A DNA stretch of 64,000 nucleotides from Bacteroidales bacterium (GTDB lineage: Bacteria > Bacteroidota > Bacteroidia > Bacteroidales > UBA932). The translations under genes were made by a program, and so were the position numbers. The notes beneath the pieces were generated by a model. The model had not been told where the DNA came from. It saw nothing but the letters and a program-made list of their open reading frames with translations, and searched no databases. Positions 8,054 through 18,435 of this stretch are shown here, in pieces. The stretch spans positions 62,001 through 126,000 of the forward strand of contig JALCST010000002.1 of NCBI GenBank assembly GCA_022653675.1, given 5' to 3'. Position 1 is the first letter of the stretch, and every line of letters begins with the position of its first letter.

Positions 8054-9697
8054 TTATTGCAACACATACGGATTCTGATCTTCGGCGGAAATTTTAGGAT
8101 TTATGTCGATTTCGGCCTGCGGGATAAGGAATATGCATTCCATATAATCGGCAGGAAAATCAAGATATTCAGCATATTTGGAGAGATAATTGACATGGTT
8201 GGTTATCATCCCGTCTACATACCAATAACGGGTGAAACCTTTGGCCAGGCGGAGAATGTCGAACATACGTCCTGTCTCTCCCCATAGCTCTATCCTTCGC
8301 TGCAAAATTATCTCGTCGTACAATGTAGTGACCTTACCTACTGATGCGAAAGTCTGTTCACTGCCTGTCAGGAAAGCGACGCGTTTCGCAAAAGATGTAT
8401 CCCTTCTGCTGCCAACTTCGACAAGGGAGTTGCGTGCCCCATCGAAATCCTGTAGTTTGCAAAGAGCTTCGGCATTGATAAGATAAGCTTCCTCCATCCT
8501 CATGAACACTATGTCTCCGGTATGGGCTTCCTGGTTTCTCCACTGGAACTTGAACTGATTGTAATTGATATTGGCTCCATATTTCCAGGAGCTCAAAGGT
8601 TTGCCTATGTCACCGTTCCACCATCCCTTTCGGATATCCGTGGAAGGAATTTGGGAATAAAGCCAGTTGCTGATACATTTTGGAGATTCGGCGGCATAAT
8701 AGACATTGGTGCATGCATCCATCATGGAATACAGGGAAGCATATACGTTCGATTGCTCTGAAAGCTGTTCAGCTCCCCACATAACATCCGGGGAACTGAT
8801 GGAATTGAACGGAGTCGATCCTGTAGTCCAATCGAATGTATTGTCGTCGAAAGTTCCCTTTACTACCGTGGCCTGGGCCCTGGTAAGAAGTGTGCAACCC
8901 GGTTTTTTCATGGCTATGGCGGAAGCTTCTGCGGCATCATTCCAACGATTTTCCACCAACGCTATCCGTGCCTTAAGGAGATTTGCAGCATAATAATCCA
9001 AATGGGATTTATGGTCCTGATCCATACCAGATTCTTCGAGAAGAGCTATACCTTTATTTATATCGCTGTCTATCTGGGCATAAGTATCCGACACCGTACC
9101 TCTTCCCGCTCCCTCGGTCGAGGAGGTGGTAGGATCGGTATAGATAGGTACGCCCGGTAGGGATTCGTGGCCGACATATGTCTGTTGGTATGACTGTATG
9201 AGCATGAAATACGCATATGCGCGAAGGGAATAGGCTTGTCCCATTATATTTTCGATCTCCGTGGAATCTCCGCTGGCTGTATTCTCCGCCGAAATAATAT
9301 AATTCACATTCCCGATTATCTGGTAGAAATATTTCCAGCGGAAATAACATCCGTATATTTTGGAAGCGTAACGTTGCCTTTCTTCATAATTGTAGTCGTG
9401 CCAGAACCATCCGGCTCCCTGTGCTTCCTGTACCATGTCTTCTCCCATCAAATCGGCAGCAAGCACAACTGCGGGAACGCCGAAACACTGATGGGCGTTG
9501 GCCGTTACGAAATCTATCCTGTTATAAAGAGTGGCATAAACCCCGTTAAGGGCTACATTCAGTCCATCAGCATCTGAAAGGACGGTTTTGCTGTCTATGT
9601 CGGTGGTCGGTTTGGTATCCATCATCGACGAGCAAGAACCGAGAGCAAGTACGGTGCAAAAGCAGGCAAAAATTATAATAATGTCATGTTTATTCAT
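8054..9697 (-). CDS. SusD/RagB-family nutrient-binding lipoprotein
   Basis: ALGSCSSMMDTKPTTDID..., R.YAYFMLIQSY, typical C-terminus; adjacent to SusC. Confidence 0.93.
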   Translation of the reverse strand: MNKHDIIIIFACFCTVLALGSCSSMMDTKPTTDIDSKTVLSDADGLNVALNGVYATLYNRIDFVTANAHQCFGVPAVVLAADLMGEDMVQEAQGAGWFWHDYNYEERQRYASKIYGCYFRWKYFYQIIGNVNYIISAENTASGDSTEIENIMGQAYSLRAYAYFMLIQSYQQTYVGHESLPGVPIYTDPTTSSTEGAGRGTVSDTYAQIDSDINKGIALLEESGMDQDHKSHLDYYAANLLKARIALVENRWNDAAEASAIAMKKPGCTLLTRAQATVVKGTFDDNTFDWTTGSTPFNSISSPDVMWGAEQLSEQSNVYASLYSMMDACTNVYYAAESPKCISNWLYSQIPSTDIRKGWWNGDIGKPLSSWKYGANINYNQFKFQWRNQEAHTGDIVFMRMEEAYLINAEALCKLQDFDGARNSLVEVGSRRDTSFAKRVAFLTGSEQTFASVGKVTTLYDEIILQRRIELWGETGRMFDILRLAKGFTRYWYVDGMITNHVNYLSKYAEYLDFPADYMECIFLIPQAEIDINPKISAEDQNPYVLQ

Positions 9698-9702
9698 TGC
9701 TT

Positions 9703-12700
9703 TCAGAATTTGATATCGACTCCGAGCGTAAGGCTCTTACTTGGACTGTAAGTGTATCCGGTGGAACCAGTGAAACTGGCCTGCGGATTCAATCCTTTCC
9801 TGGAAGCGAAAAGGAACGGGGAATCCGCGGTAAGGAAGATCCTGACCTGTTCCATTCCCGCCTTGAAAAGTTTTGACGAGGCGTATGTATATCCGAGCGC
9901 TATGCTTCTTATCGAGAAAAACGAAGCGTCAACCAGATACCGGTCGTTCGCGATGGTCGAAGATGTAGTCGTTACCCTCGGGACATCAGTCATGTCGCCA
10001 GCCTGCTTCCAGCTCCTCAAAATATCAGTGCTGTATGTCTGCCCGACGAAAGAAGGTTCCATGATGGACCTGTATACTCCGTCGTATATTTTACCTCCTA
10101 TCGAATAGGTCCCCATTACATTAAGATCGAACCCCTTATAGCTCAAAGAAGTGTTTATGCTTCCATACAGGTCGGGAATCCTGCTGCCCAGCAAATACTT
10201 GCTGTTGGCAGCCACAGTCGCGTCGGAAGTCACATATTCGCTGCCTGGGATCATCTTTCCTTCGTTGTCCTTCTCGTATGCATAATAAAGCTGTTCCCCT
10301 GTAGCCGGATCCACACCCGCACTGCGTGCCAGATAGAACGAATTCAACTCTTCCCCTACCCTTATGATATAGTTCCCGTCCAATATGTCGCTGCCGTCCG
10401 ACGTAAGTCGCAGCACTTTGTTCTTCAGTGTAGATGCTATAAGAGTCGCATTCCATTGGAAATCCCCGATCTTAACGATTGTAGCCCCGATGGTAAAATC
10501 GGCACCTATATTGGAGATACTGCCGACATTTGCATTATAACCTTCAAATCCGGTGGAAATAGCCATCGGATAATATAACAGCAAATCGTACGTGGTCCTG
10601 TCGTACATCTCCAGTGTTCCCCATATCCGGTTCAGGAACTTGAATTCGATTCCGATATTGAGGTTCCCGTTCTTTTCCCACGTCACATCGTCATTTTCTA
10701 TATTGCTGACCACTCCCCCACTGTAAGTGGCGTTGGGATAACTCAAGTCGTAATAAGATTGCCAGGCATAGTAAACGCCGAGGTTATCGTTGCCCTGCAA
10801 CCCATAACTTGCCTTAAGGGTCAAATTGTCGATCCAATCTTTGTCTTTCAGGAAACCCTCCTCGGATATCCTCCAACTAGCACCAAGGGACCAGAATATT
10901 CCCCAGCGATTCTCCTTTTTGAAGCGTGACGAAGCATCCGTACGGAAGCTGGCACTAAGATAATACCTGTCGTCGTAATTGTAATTCACTCTGCTCAGAT
11001 AAGAATCGATGGCATACTCATCCTGGGCGGAATTAGTGTCGGATATGGTGGTGCCGGTGGCAAGTTCATAATAGTCCGGGAAAGGGAACCCGGTTTTCTC
11101 CCCCATAAGATAATTATATGTATACGAATAGAATTCGTGGCCGGCGAGCGCATCGAACGAATGTTTTCCCCATTTGTGACCGTAGGTCAGAAGTTCGTTC
11201 AGGGTATAACTGAATACCCTGCCGTTTTCCTTTCTCAAGCGGCCTGTACCGGCCGCGTTCCCATAATAGGGATTATAATACGTCGTCTCGTAGGAGTTGG
11301 AATTGTCCACACCGAGATTGACCCTGAATTTAAAATCCCCGAAATTCAAGCCGGCATAAGTTCGCAGATTATTTATATCGCTGTAAGTAAAATACTTGTC
11401 ATCGAACAGTACGGCTACTGAGTTTCGATTGTTTTGCGCGCCTGCGGGCCGCGAAGAGCCGTAATCGAACAGTTTTTCTCCGGTATCCGGATCTACGGCT
11501 ATCGTCCCGTCTGCCGAAGTTTGATATACCGGATAAATAGGGGCCATCATCATTGCAGAATACCATACGTTGGAATTCGTGGAACCTGTTGCTCCGAGGA
11601 AATCGCTGTCCGTATGGGAATAACTGTAATTCAACCCGATCACAAAATGATCGTTTGGAGTGAAATCCATATTCATCCTGCCGGTATAACGTTTGAAATC
11701 AGTGGTTTTCAATGTACCGTTTTCATTCAGATAACCCAGTGAAGCGGAATACGTCGTCTTGGCGGCCGAACCGTCTATGGAAAGTTCATACTCCTGTCTC
11801 AGGGGAGCGGAGGCTTCTGCTTCTTTGATCCAATCCTGATTCCAAAGCTGTTTCGCATCCGAAACCACTTTCCCGTTTTCATTGAAAAGCTCGGATGCAT
11901 TCCTGTCGAAACAATTGTATTTGTCATCGGTCCCGAGGATAAGATTTTCCAGCCTGGAAACCGTCTTAGACTTGGCGGTTGCCGGGAGATATCCTTCCAC
12001 CGAAACGAGATCATTATATGCGGCATTGTACATCACTTCCATATACTCCTTCGCATTCAAAGTACTGTATGAAGGGATCGCACGTGCGCTGATTCCTATT
12101 TTGGAGCTGAAAGACATGTTCAGCCGTTCGCTCTTTTTGTTCTTCTTAGTGGTTATTATCAGTACTCCGTTCGCTCCCCTCGCTCCGTATAAAGCTCCCG
12201 CAGAAGCGTCCTTGAGCACTGTCATAGTTTCTATATCATTGGAAGAAATGGAATTGAGATCTCCATCGAAAGGCATTCCGTCGACCACGACCAAAGGAGA
12301 ATTCGACGCATTTATGGATCCGAAACCACGTATCACGACAGATGCCCCGCTTCCTGGCTGGCCGCTCCCGGAAGTGGTCATTACTCCCGCCACCTGACCA
12401 TCCAGCATCTTGGATATGTCCGTGACAGGCCTGTTTTTCATCTTGTCATGCGAAACCACTTCAGCGGACCCGGTGAAGGACTCTTTCTTGGCAGTGCCAT
12501 AAGCGACTACTATCACGTCGTCGATGGCTTCGGTGGAATACTCCATTATAACGTCGATGACCGTACGACCAGATACCGGTACCAAAACGCTTTTCATTCC
12601 GGTACATGAAAATTCCAACGTATCTCCCTGAGAAACCTGGATGGAATACACACCATCAAGATCAGTCACTGTCCCCTTTGCAGGATATCCTTTGACCATA

Positions 12701-12834
12701 ACGGCGGCCTGGATTACAGGCAATCCGTCTTCCTTGCCGGTCACCACTCCAGTCACCTTTTCAGGCTGAGCTAGGCAAAACGCTGAGTTGAAGAGAACGG
12801 AAACGGCAAGGACGGTTACGAATTTAAACCTCAT
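9703..12834 (-). CDS. SusC/RagA-family TonB-linked outer membrane protein
   Basis: Carboxypeptidase-D-like N-domain, VIVVAYGTAKKESFTGS, GSGASVVIRGFGSINASNSPLVVVDGMP. Confidence 0.96.
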   Translation of the reverse strand: MRFKFVTVLAVSVLFNSAFCLAQPEKVTGVVTGKEDGLPVIQAAVMVKGYPAKGTVTDLDGVYSIQVSQGDTLEFSCTGMKSVLVPVSGRTVIDVIMEYSTEAIDDVIVVAYGTAKKESFTGSAEVVSHDKMKNRPVTDISKMLDGQVAGVMTTSGSGQPGSGASVVIRGFGSINASNSPLVVVDGMPFDGDLNSISSNDIETMTVLKDASAGALYGARGANGVLIITTKKNKKSERLNMSFSSKIGISARAIPSYSTLNAKEYMEVMYNAAYNDLVSVEGYLPATAKSKTVSRLENLILGTDDKYNCFDRNASELFNENGKVVSDAKQLWNQDWIKEAEASAPLRQEYELSIDGSAAKTTYSASLGYLNENGTLKTTDFKRYTGRMNMDFTPNDHFVIGLNYSYSHTDSDFLGATGSTNSNVWYSAMMMAPIYPVYQTSADGTIAVDPDTGEKLFDYGSSRPAGAQNNRNSVAVLFDDKYFTYSDINNLRTYAGLNFGDFKFRVNLGVDNSNSYETTYYNPYYGNAAGTGRLRKENGRVFSYTLNELLTYGHKWGKHSFDALAGHEFYSYTYNYLMGEKTGFPFPDYYELATGTTISDTNSAQDEYAIDSYLSRVNYNYDDRYYLSASFRTDASSRFKKENRWGIFWSLGASWRISEEGFLKDKDWIDNLTLKASYGLQGNDNLGVYYAWQSYYDLSYPNATYSGGVVSNIENDDVTWEKNGNLNIGIEFKFLNRIWGTLEMYDRTTYDLLLYYPMAISTGFEGYNANVGSISNIGADFTIGATIVKIGDFQWNATLIASTLKNKVLRLTSDGSDILDGNYIIRVGEELNSFYLARSAGVDPATGEQLYYAYEKDNEGKMIPGSEYVTSDATVAANSKYLLGSRIPDLYGSINTSLSYKGFDLNVMGTYSIGGKIYDGVYRSIMEPSFVGQTYSTDILRSWKQAGDMTDVPRVTTTSSTIANDRYLVDASFFSIRSIALGYTYASSKLFKAGMEQVRIFLTADSPFLFASRKGLNPQASFTGSTGYTYSPSKSLTLGVDIKF

Positions 12835-14618
12835 TTCTCAATTTTCTGGCAACGGATTGAGGCACCATACGGACGGTTTAGCCCGGTATATGAAGCCGGG
12901 TTTCCATATGCGAAAATTTCCATTACTGCATAGGAAGACTGGACATTGTTGGTCCATATATCTCCGCTTCCCCCAACGCCGTAAAGTTCACCGGAATCTA
13001 CCATCCTGTTGCCGGAACAAGGGAACCAGTACCTGTGGTTTGAGCTGGTCCATCCTCCGACCTGATACACGAACCCGCGATCGCTACCGGCCTCTCCGTC
13101 GTATGTATGGCGGTTATCGTGCCAGAAGTAATCTGCATTGTCGTCATATGCGGATTTGCTTTCGTCGACATAAGCATATTTCTTTCTGAATCCGAAAGCG
13201 GACGGCTCGGCTACCATGTATCCGGCAGGACACGGATCATAAATTGTCTTTACCCCGGAATCCTTTCCCCACAAGTCATCGTCCTGCCCGTCGGCACGTG
13301 ATGCACACCAATCCCTGGGAAGGGAAGTGTCGGAATCGAAATAGAACACTCCAGGATTCTCTATGGCAAGCTGGACATTGTTCTCGCTTCCGGTGGTCTC
13401 AGGCCTCTGGCACTCCTTTTCAGGAATTATATTGCCGTCAATATCATACCTTTTGACAAGTTTAAGACTTTCCACTCCCAATGGTCCGACGAAAGGATCC
13501 TTGCGCCCCCATTGATAATAGAGTCCGAAAGCACCTTGATCATCCACCGTATTGTTCATCGCTCCGAGATTGCGATCGAGAATGGTATAAGTTTTCCCTT
13601 CGTCGGTAGTCCATACCAACGGCGCCGCTTCGGGATCGTAATCGGTAACCCAAAGATGCCAACTCCAAACGACAACGGAATCCTTCAAAGCCTCGATCAC
13701 GGCATTCCCGCTTATCCCCGCATTCAATGCCACGGCTATTATCCCGTCTTCGGAATTACCTGCCACGGATTTTACCATGCCTGTCTGATCCTGCCACAAC
13801 AAATCCACGCTGTCGAACAATGCAGCCTCCGTGGAATTCCCCTTGACTGACTTGAACGTAAACGTACTGCCCGGAGAAACGATGTAACAGTTGGCCACAT
13901 CGGCATCGGCCTGGGAGCTTTCCATTACTGACACATCGGCTTCGCAGGATGCTTCCCTGTCGAAATCGTCGGTCACTTCTACCTTTACGCCCACTGATTG
14001 GGGCACAGTACCGTTCAACGTGAAGGTCGCGGTGCCATCCGTTTCGCTCGTCATCTCGGCCGAAGCGGTGAATTCGTCGTCGGCTACAGCCTTTACAGAC
14101 ACTTTGGCGGCTCCAATGCCAGAGACGGTGAAATACGCCTTGAAGGAGCTACCGGTATGCATGAGGACTGACTTGGGTACCGATTTGAAAGCCACCTTCA
14201 AATCCTCCGACTTGGTGACGCTCACCTTGACGGATTTCGAGTCGCTTCTGTTATTTGCCTCGTCGGTTGCCCTTACCGTAACGGTAACTTCGGTTTCAGT
14301 CGGTACAACGGCAGGTGCGGTGAAATCCACCGTTCCCTCGCTTTCGGAAGTTCCGTCGACTTTCACTGTGCAATCTGGACTGCTGCTTTCGGCCTCCACG
14401 GTTACCGTTGCAGTACTGGTACCCGTTTCATCCTTGAGTCCACTGACGGTATACGGTATGGAAACGGTACCTCCAGGTTCTACTGTAAACGAATCTCCGC
14501 TTATAAGTATGGAAAGCTCACCGAATTCTATTTTCTGTTCTGTAGGGCATGCAGCAAGTATAATCATAGCTGCAAACAACGCAAGGCAAGGGAATATGGA
14601 ACGAAATTTCATCTTCAT
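12831..14618 (-). CDS. Lipoprotein with repeated Ig-like segments and C-terminal FISUMP-like domain
   Basis: YTILDRNLGAMN..GLYYQWGRKDPF...YDPCPAGYMV...SIRCQK; ATGA overlap with susC. Confidence 0.82.
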   Translation of the reverse strand: MKMKFRSIFPCLALFAAMIILAACPTEQKIEFGELSILISGDSFTVEPGGTVSIPYTVSGLKDETGTSTATVTVEAESSSPDCTVKVDGTSESEGTVDFTAPAVVPTETEVTVTVRATDEANNRSDSKSVKVSVTKSEDLKVAFKSVPKSVLMHTGSSFKAYFTVSGIGAAKVSVKAVADDEFTASAEMTSETDGTATFTLNGTVPQSVGVKVEVTDDFDREASCEADVSVMESSQADADVANCYIVSPGSTFTFKSVKGNSTEAALFDSVDLLWQDQTGMVKSVAGNSEDGIIAVALNAGISGNAVIEALKDSVVVWSWHLWVTDYDPEAAPLVWTTDEGKTYTILDRNLGAMNNTVDDQGAFGLYYQWGRKDPFVGPLGVESLKLVKRYDIDGNIIPEKECQRPETTGSENNVQLAIENPGVFYFDSDTSLPRDWCASRADGQDDDLWGKDSGVKTIYDPCPAGYMVAEPSAFGFRKKYAYVDESKSAYDDNADYFWHDNRHTYDGEAGSDRGFVYQVGGWTSSNHRYWFPCSGNRMVDSGELYGVGGSGDIWTNNVQSSYAVMEIFAYGNPASYTGLNRPYGASIRCQKIEK

Positions 14619-14651
14619 ATCAATAGCTTTTTATCATTAAATTTATTTCAA

Positions 14652-16370
14652 TTATTCCTTCACGCAACGTACGGGAAGCCCATATGCCAGCGAGAATCCG
14701 CCTGTTCTATACGAAGACGGGGATACGCTCGCACCGAATCCGCGGAGATATGTGGCATCGACGGTCGCCGACCACATTTTTCCGCAGGGCCAATTCGATC
14801 CCTGCCCGTTAGCATATTTGAAAGCTGGCATTATCTCCCCCTGGTTCGGGAAGAAGGATGTCTTCCCATCTGAAGTTATGTCGTAACCTAGGAGGTCGCT
14901 GTTGGCGGACCCCCCTTCCCTGAAGACTTTGTCTAAGGTTACCGAAGTTCCGGCAAAAGTGGAAAATACTGCTATAGGAGCCACTTTCCATCCGGCCGGA
15001 CAAGGATCATGAGACATTTTTTGGCCAGTAACACCACCCCATAAATCGGAGATGGCATCGGTGGCGATATCTGATTTCCGGGTAACGCACCAGCTATAAT
15101 TGTTTGCGCTGTTGCCTGTATAGTAAACCGTAGGATTCGCGGTGGCGACAGCCACGTTGTTATCTTCGGTACAAGCTTCACTTGTAAACCTGACCGTATC
15201 CCCGGCAGCATTGAAAACAGGATTAAGGTTTCCTTCCATATCTGGGCTTGCGAAAGGCTGCATGCGACCCCATTGATAGAAGAATCCATGTGAAGACGCT
15301 TCTCCTGGAATAGCGGAGGAAGCACCAATGTTACGGTCCATCACACTATACGATTTGGAATTCTCATCCAAAATAGACATTATGTTCTCTTCCGGGTCGT
15401 AGTCGGTAATCCAGAGCAGGTAATTCCAGACTACCGTCCCCTGATCCATAACGGAAATCAGCGCTCCGCCGACGCTGCTTTCATCTAGGGTAACGGTTAA
15501 CTGCCTCTTATCGGCGACATAGGAAACCTTCTTGACCATGCCCTTTACGGTCTGCCATGTCAGTTCCGCCGAATCGAAATCTACCGCTGTGGAAGTCGAT
15601 CCTTCGGTGGCATTGAATCTGAAGACGCTGCCCGGAGCTACAACATATGTATTGGCATTGGCCGAAGCAATCGTGACCGCTGTATAAGCTATGCTCTGCT
15701 TGGCATTCACTACTCGTCCGTAATCATCGGATACGTTTACACCTACTTCGTAATTGCCCGTAACGGGACCATTCGAAGTTAAGGTAAAAGAGCCTGAATT
15801 TCCATCCATTACGACATCCGATACGGAGAATCCATCCGGAGCTACAGCCTCGGCGGAAGTCACTGAAGCTACACCGAGATTACTTACTGTAAATTTCATT
15901 CCTATCGTATCTTCCGGACCTGCAGTATAAGAATAGTCTTTCTCGGCATAGGAGACCGTGAACAAATCCGAAGCAGATGCGGTAAGTTCCTCAGTGGTTT
16001 CCTGGGTGCGGGAATAATTGTCTTCGACCTTCAGAGTTAGCTTTACGGTTTTAGTTTGCGGAATTAGTTCCGGGGCATAGACAGTCACAGTTCCTTCTCC
16101 CGTAGAAGAAACTTCGGAAACAGTCGCATGATAATCCTCATCATCTGTAGAAACGGAAGCGGTCACCTTGGCCTTCTCTATGTTCGATACGGCAAAGCCA
16201 ATCTTCAAGCTGTCATCTGGAATCATTGTCGTTCCATCAGCATTTAAGAAAACAATGGAAAGCTGACTGGTAGGAATTTTTTCGGTACAAGCGCTGGCAA
16301 GTAAACCCGCGGCAGCAGCAAGGGAGAGTAAAACACTTTGGAACAAGTTGTTTCTAAAATTTCTTTTCAT
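14652..16370 (-). CDS. Paralogous Ig-like/FISUMP lipoprotein
   Basis: YSVMDRNIGASS..GFFYQWGRMQPF...HDPCPAGWKV...PVRCVKE; same architecture as the 12831-14618 product. Confidence 0.82.
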   Translation of the reverse strand: MKRNFRNNLFQSVLLSLAAAAGLLASACTEKIPTSQLSIVFLNADGTTMIPDDSLKIGFAVSNIEKAKVTASVSTDDEDYHATVSEVSSTGEGTVTVYAPELIPQTKTVKLTLKVEDNYSRTQETTEELTASASDLFTVSYAEKDYSYTAGPEDTIGMKFTVSNLGVASVTSAEAVAPDGFSVSDVVMDGNSGSFTLTSNGPVTGNYEVGVNVSDDYGRVVNAKQSIAYTAVTIASANANTYVVAPGSVFRFNATEGSTSTAVDFDSAELTWQTVKGMVKKVSYVADKRQLTVTLDESSVGGALISVMDQGTVVWNYLLWITDYDPEENIMSILDENSKSYSVMDRNIGASSAIPGEASSHGFFYQWGRMQPFASPDMEGNLNPVFNAAGDTVRFTSEACTEDNNVAVATANPTVYYTGNSANNYSWCVTRKSDIATDAISDLWGGVTGQKMSHDPCPAGWKVAPIAVFSTFAGTSVTLDKVFREGGSANSDLLGYDITSDGKTSFFPNQGEIMPAFKYANGQGSNWPCGKMWSATVDATYLRGFGASVSPSSYRTGGFSLAYGLPVRCVKE

Positions 16371-16399
16371 GATACATTTGATAAGGTTTTTTAATCCGA

Positions 16400-16407
16400 C
16401 AAAAATA
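16400..16407 (-). promoter_or_regulatory. -7 box TATTTTTG upstream of FISUMP/SusCD operon
   Basis: TAnnTTTG ~30 bp upstream of the first gene. Confidence 0.4.
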
Positions 16408-16448
16408 GGAAACTATCCCCAAATAATAGCATACGCCACATTTTTTCT

Positions 16449-16456
16449 TATATTTG
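16449..16456 (+). promoter_or_regulatory. -7 box TATATTTG for tRNA-Leu
   Basis: TAnnTTTG 15 bp upstream of the tRNA 5' end. Confidence 0.5.
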
Positions 16457-16471
16457 CATCCATCTACAGAT

Positions 16472-16556
16472 GCCCGGATGGCGGAATCGGTAGACGCGCT
16501 GGTCTCAAACACCAGTGGCTGTATAGGCTGTGCCGGTTCGATCCCGGCTCCGGGTA
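16472..16556 (+). tRNA. tRNA-Leu (CAA)
   Basis: GCCCGGA/TCCGGGT acceptor, anticodon loop CTCAAAC, long variable arm, T-loop GGTTCGATCCC. Confidence 0.93.
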
Positions 16557-16745
16557 CTAAATGACTATGTGGATTAGTAATAATCTTATTACTAACAAAG
16601 TTGTTTCAAGCAACTGCATCTGTGCCGCAAGCGGCGCAGACCGCTGCGATCCCATATACACATTCCCCGTAATTTTCGTCCTCAAATGATCCTGTCTGTG
16701 ATTTTCTGCTTATTTTTGTCGCGGAAAACCATATCCTGATCAAAA

Positions 16746-17711
16746 ATGCAATTTTCATCAACATCTTTTAAGAATGATATCAAAAGTTCGTTCTTTGCCG
16801 CGGCCGTTATATTAGTTGGCCTGTTCCAGACCGTCAATGCACAGGAAATCCCGAATTATCCCATTCCACAGAATCCCGACACCCTGCGCATCCTCGGGAT
16901 CGGCAACAGTTTCACGGACGACGGAATGATGTATCTTCCCGATCTGTTGAAGGCGGCGGGCATCGGAAATGTGATCCTGGGCCGTCTGTATATAGGCGGA
17001 TGTTCCCTGGAACGCCACTGGAAGGAATACAGCGACAGCTCCCCTGCATACAAATACTACAAGTCGGAAAACAACTGCTGGGTAACGGTTTCCAACCATG
17101 CGACCATGATGCAAGGCCTGGAAGACGAACACTGGGACATAGTCGTCCTGCAGCAGCAGTCCAGCAAGGCTGGCATATACGAGACGTTCCAGCCTTGGCT
17201 GGACGAACTTATGGAGGTCATCCGCATGTATTGTCCGAATGCAGGAGCCTGCATAGCCTGGCAGGAAACCTGGGCTTACGCCCCGATGTCGACCAACCCC
17301 GGATTCGTCCGTTTCGACAAGGACCAGGACCTGATGTACAGGTCCATCATGAACGCGGCCAAGGAGATGCTGGCCAAGACCTCGATAAAAACAATCATTC
17401 CTACCGGCACGGCGATACGGAATTTGAGAATGGCCGAAAAGGACAATCCTTCAGAGTGCGATTCACTGGAATTCACACGTGACGGATACCATCTCAACTA
17501 CAGGCTCGGACGTTACACCGCCGCATGTACATGGTTCCAGGCCCTTATTGCACCGTCTCTTCGCACCAACGTCTACCGAAACGCTTTCAGGCTCAACGGC
17601 AAAATCGACGCGAAGAAAAAGACTCCGCTGAAGCCTCTTTCCGACGAAGAGGCGGAGGCATGCCAGACAGCTGCAATGAAGGCCTGCGCAAGTATCTTTT
17701 CGACTTTCTAA
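16746..17711 (+). CDS. DUF4886-family (SGNH hydrolase-like) secreted protein
   Basis: DTLRILGIGNSFTDDGMMYLPDLL..., DGYHLNYRLGRY. Confidence 0.82.
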   Translation: MQFSSTSFKNDIKSSFFAAAVILVGLFQTVNAQEIPNYPIPQNPDTLRILGIGNSFTDDGMMYLPDLLKAAGIGNVILGRLYIGGCSLERHWKEYSDSSPAYKYYKSENNCWVTVSNHATMMQGLEDEHWDIVVLQQQSSKAGIYETFQPWLDELMEVIRMYCPNAGACIAWQETWAYAPMSTNPGFVRFDKDQDLMYRSIMNAAKEMLAKTSIKTIIPTGTAIRNLRMAEKDNPSECDSLEFTRDGYHLNYRLGRYTAACTWFQALIAPSLRTNVYRNAFRLNGKIDAKKKTPLKPLSDEEAEACQTAAMKACASIFSTF

Positions 17712-17721
17712 AAATAAAAAA

Positions 17722-18330
17722 ATGAAAATAATATCTATACCCGAACTTGCGTCTGCGGAAGAGCTGGACGCACACGGATCCCACATATCTGTCGATACAC
17801 TGAATTGGACCTCATATCCCTATAAGCCGGATGTAAAGTGTCTTCTGGGACACACAGACCTCAGCATGCTAGTCAAATTCAAAGTTACCGAAGGACACGC
17901 TGCGGCAACCTGTATGGAAAACAACGGTGAGGTCTGGAAAGACAGTTGCGTGGAGTTTTTCGTAAGGGAACCTGGAAACCCATTCTACTATAATTTCGAG
18001 ACCAATTGCATAGGAACGATACTCGCAGCAAAGCGCACTGGCAGGGATGATGCCGTACATTTCACTGAAAAGGAACTCGCCTCCATTTCGCACATTCCTT
18101 CGCTAGACAAGCATCCTTTTGCCGATAAATCCGAAGCCTGGTCACTTTCACTCGAAATTCCCTTCAAGTTGATAGGCATTGGAAGCGGGATCCCGAAGAC
18201 TCTGGATGCCAACTTTTACAAATGCGGTGACGATACGGCAATTCCACACTACCTCAGCTGGAATCCGATCCTCACGCCGGAACCGGATTTCCACAGGCCT
18301 GAGTTCTTCGGAAAGCTTATAATGCTTTAA
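17722..18330 (+). CDS. Carbohydrate-binding family 9-like protein
   Basis: EVWKDSCVEFFVREPGNPFYYNFETNCIGTI, Bacteroidetes CBM9-like pattern. Confidence 0.75.
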   Translation: MKIISIPELASAEELDAHGSHISVDTLNWTSYPYKPDVKCLLGHTDLSMLVKFKVTEGHAAATCMENNGEVWKDSCVEFFVREPGNPFYYNFETNCIGTILAAKRTGRDDAVHFTEKELASISHIPSLDKHPFADKSEAWSLSLEIPFKLIGIGSGIPKTLDANFYKCGDDTAIPHYLSWNPILTPEPDFHRPEFFGKLIML

Positions 18331-18435
18331 AAAATATTATCCATAGCTAAACATCTCTATTTTACTTGTTTTCAAAAATTATCCTTACCTTTCGGGAGTA
18401 AGAGAGAAAATTCAACATTTAATTGATCGTTTCAT

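Noticed and set aside
13891-14640. 249-aa Ser/Thr/Val-rich plus-strand ORF
   Set aside because: Antisense to the Ig-like repeats of the FISUMP lipoprotein; the biased composition mirrors the Thr/Val/Ser-rich coding strand.
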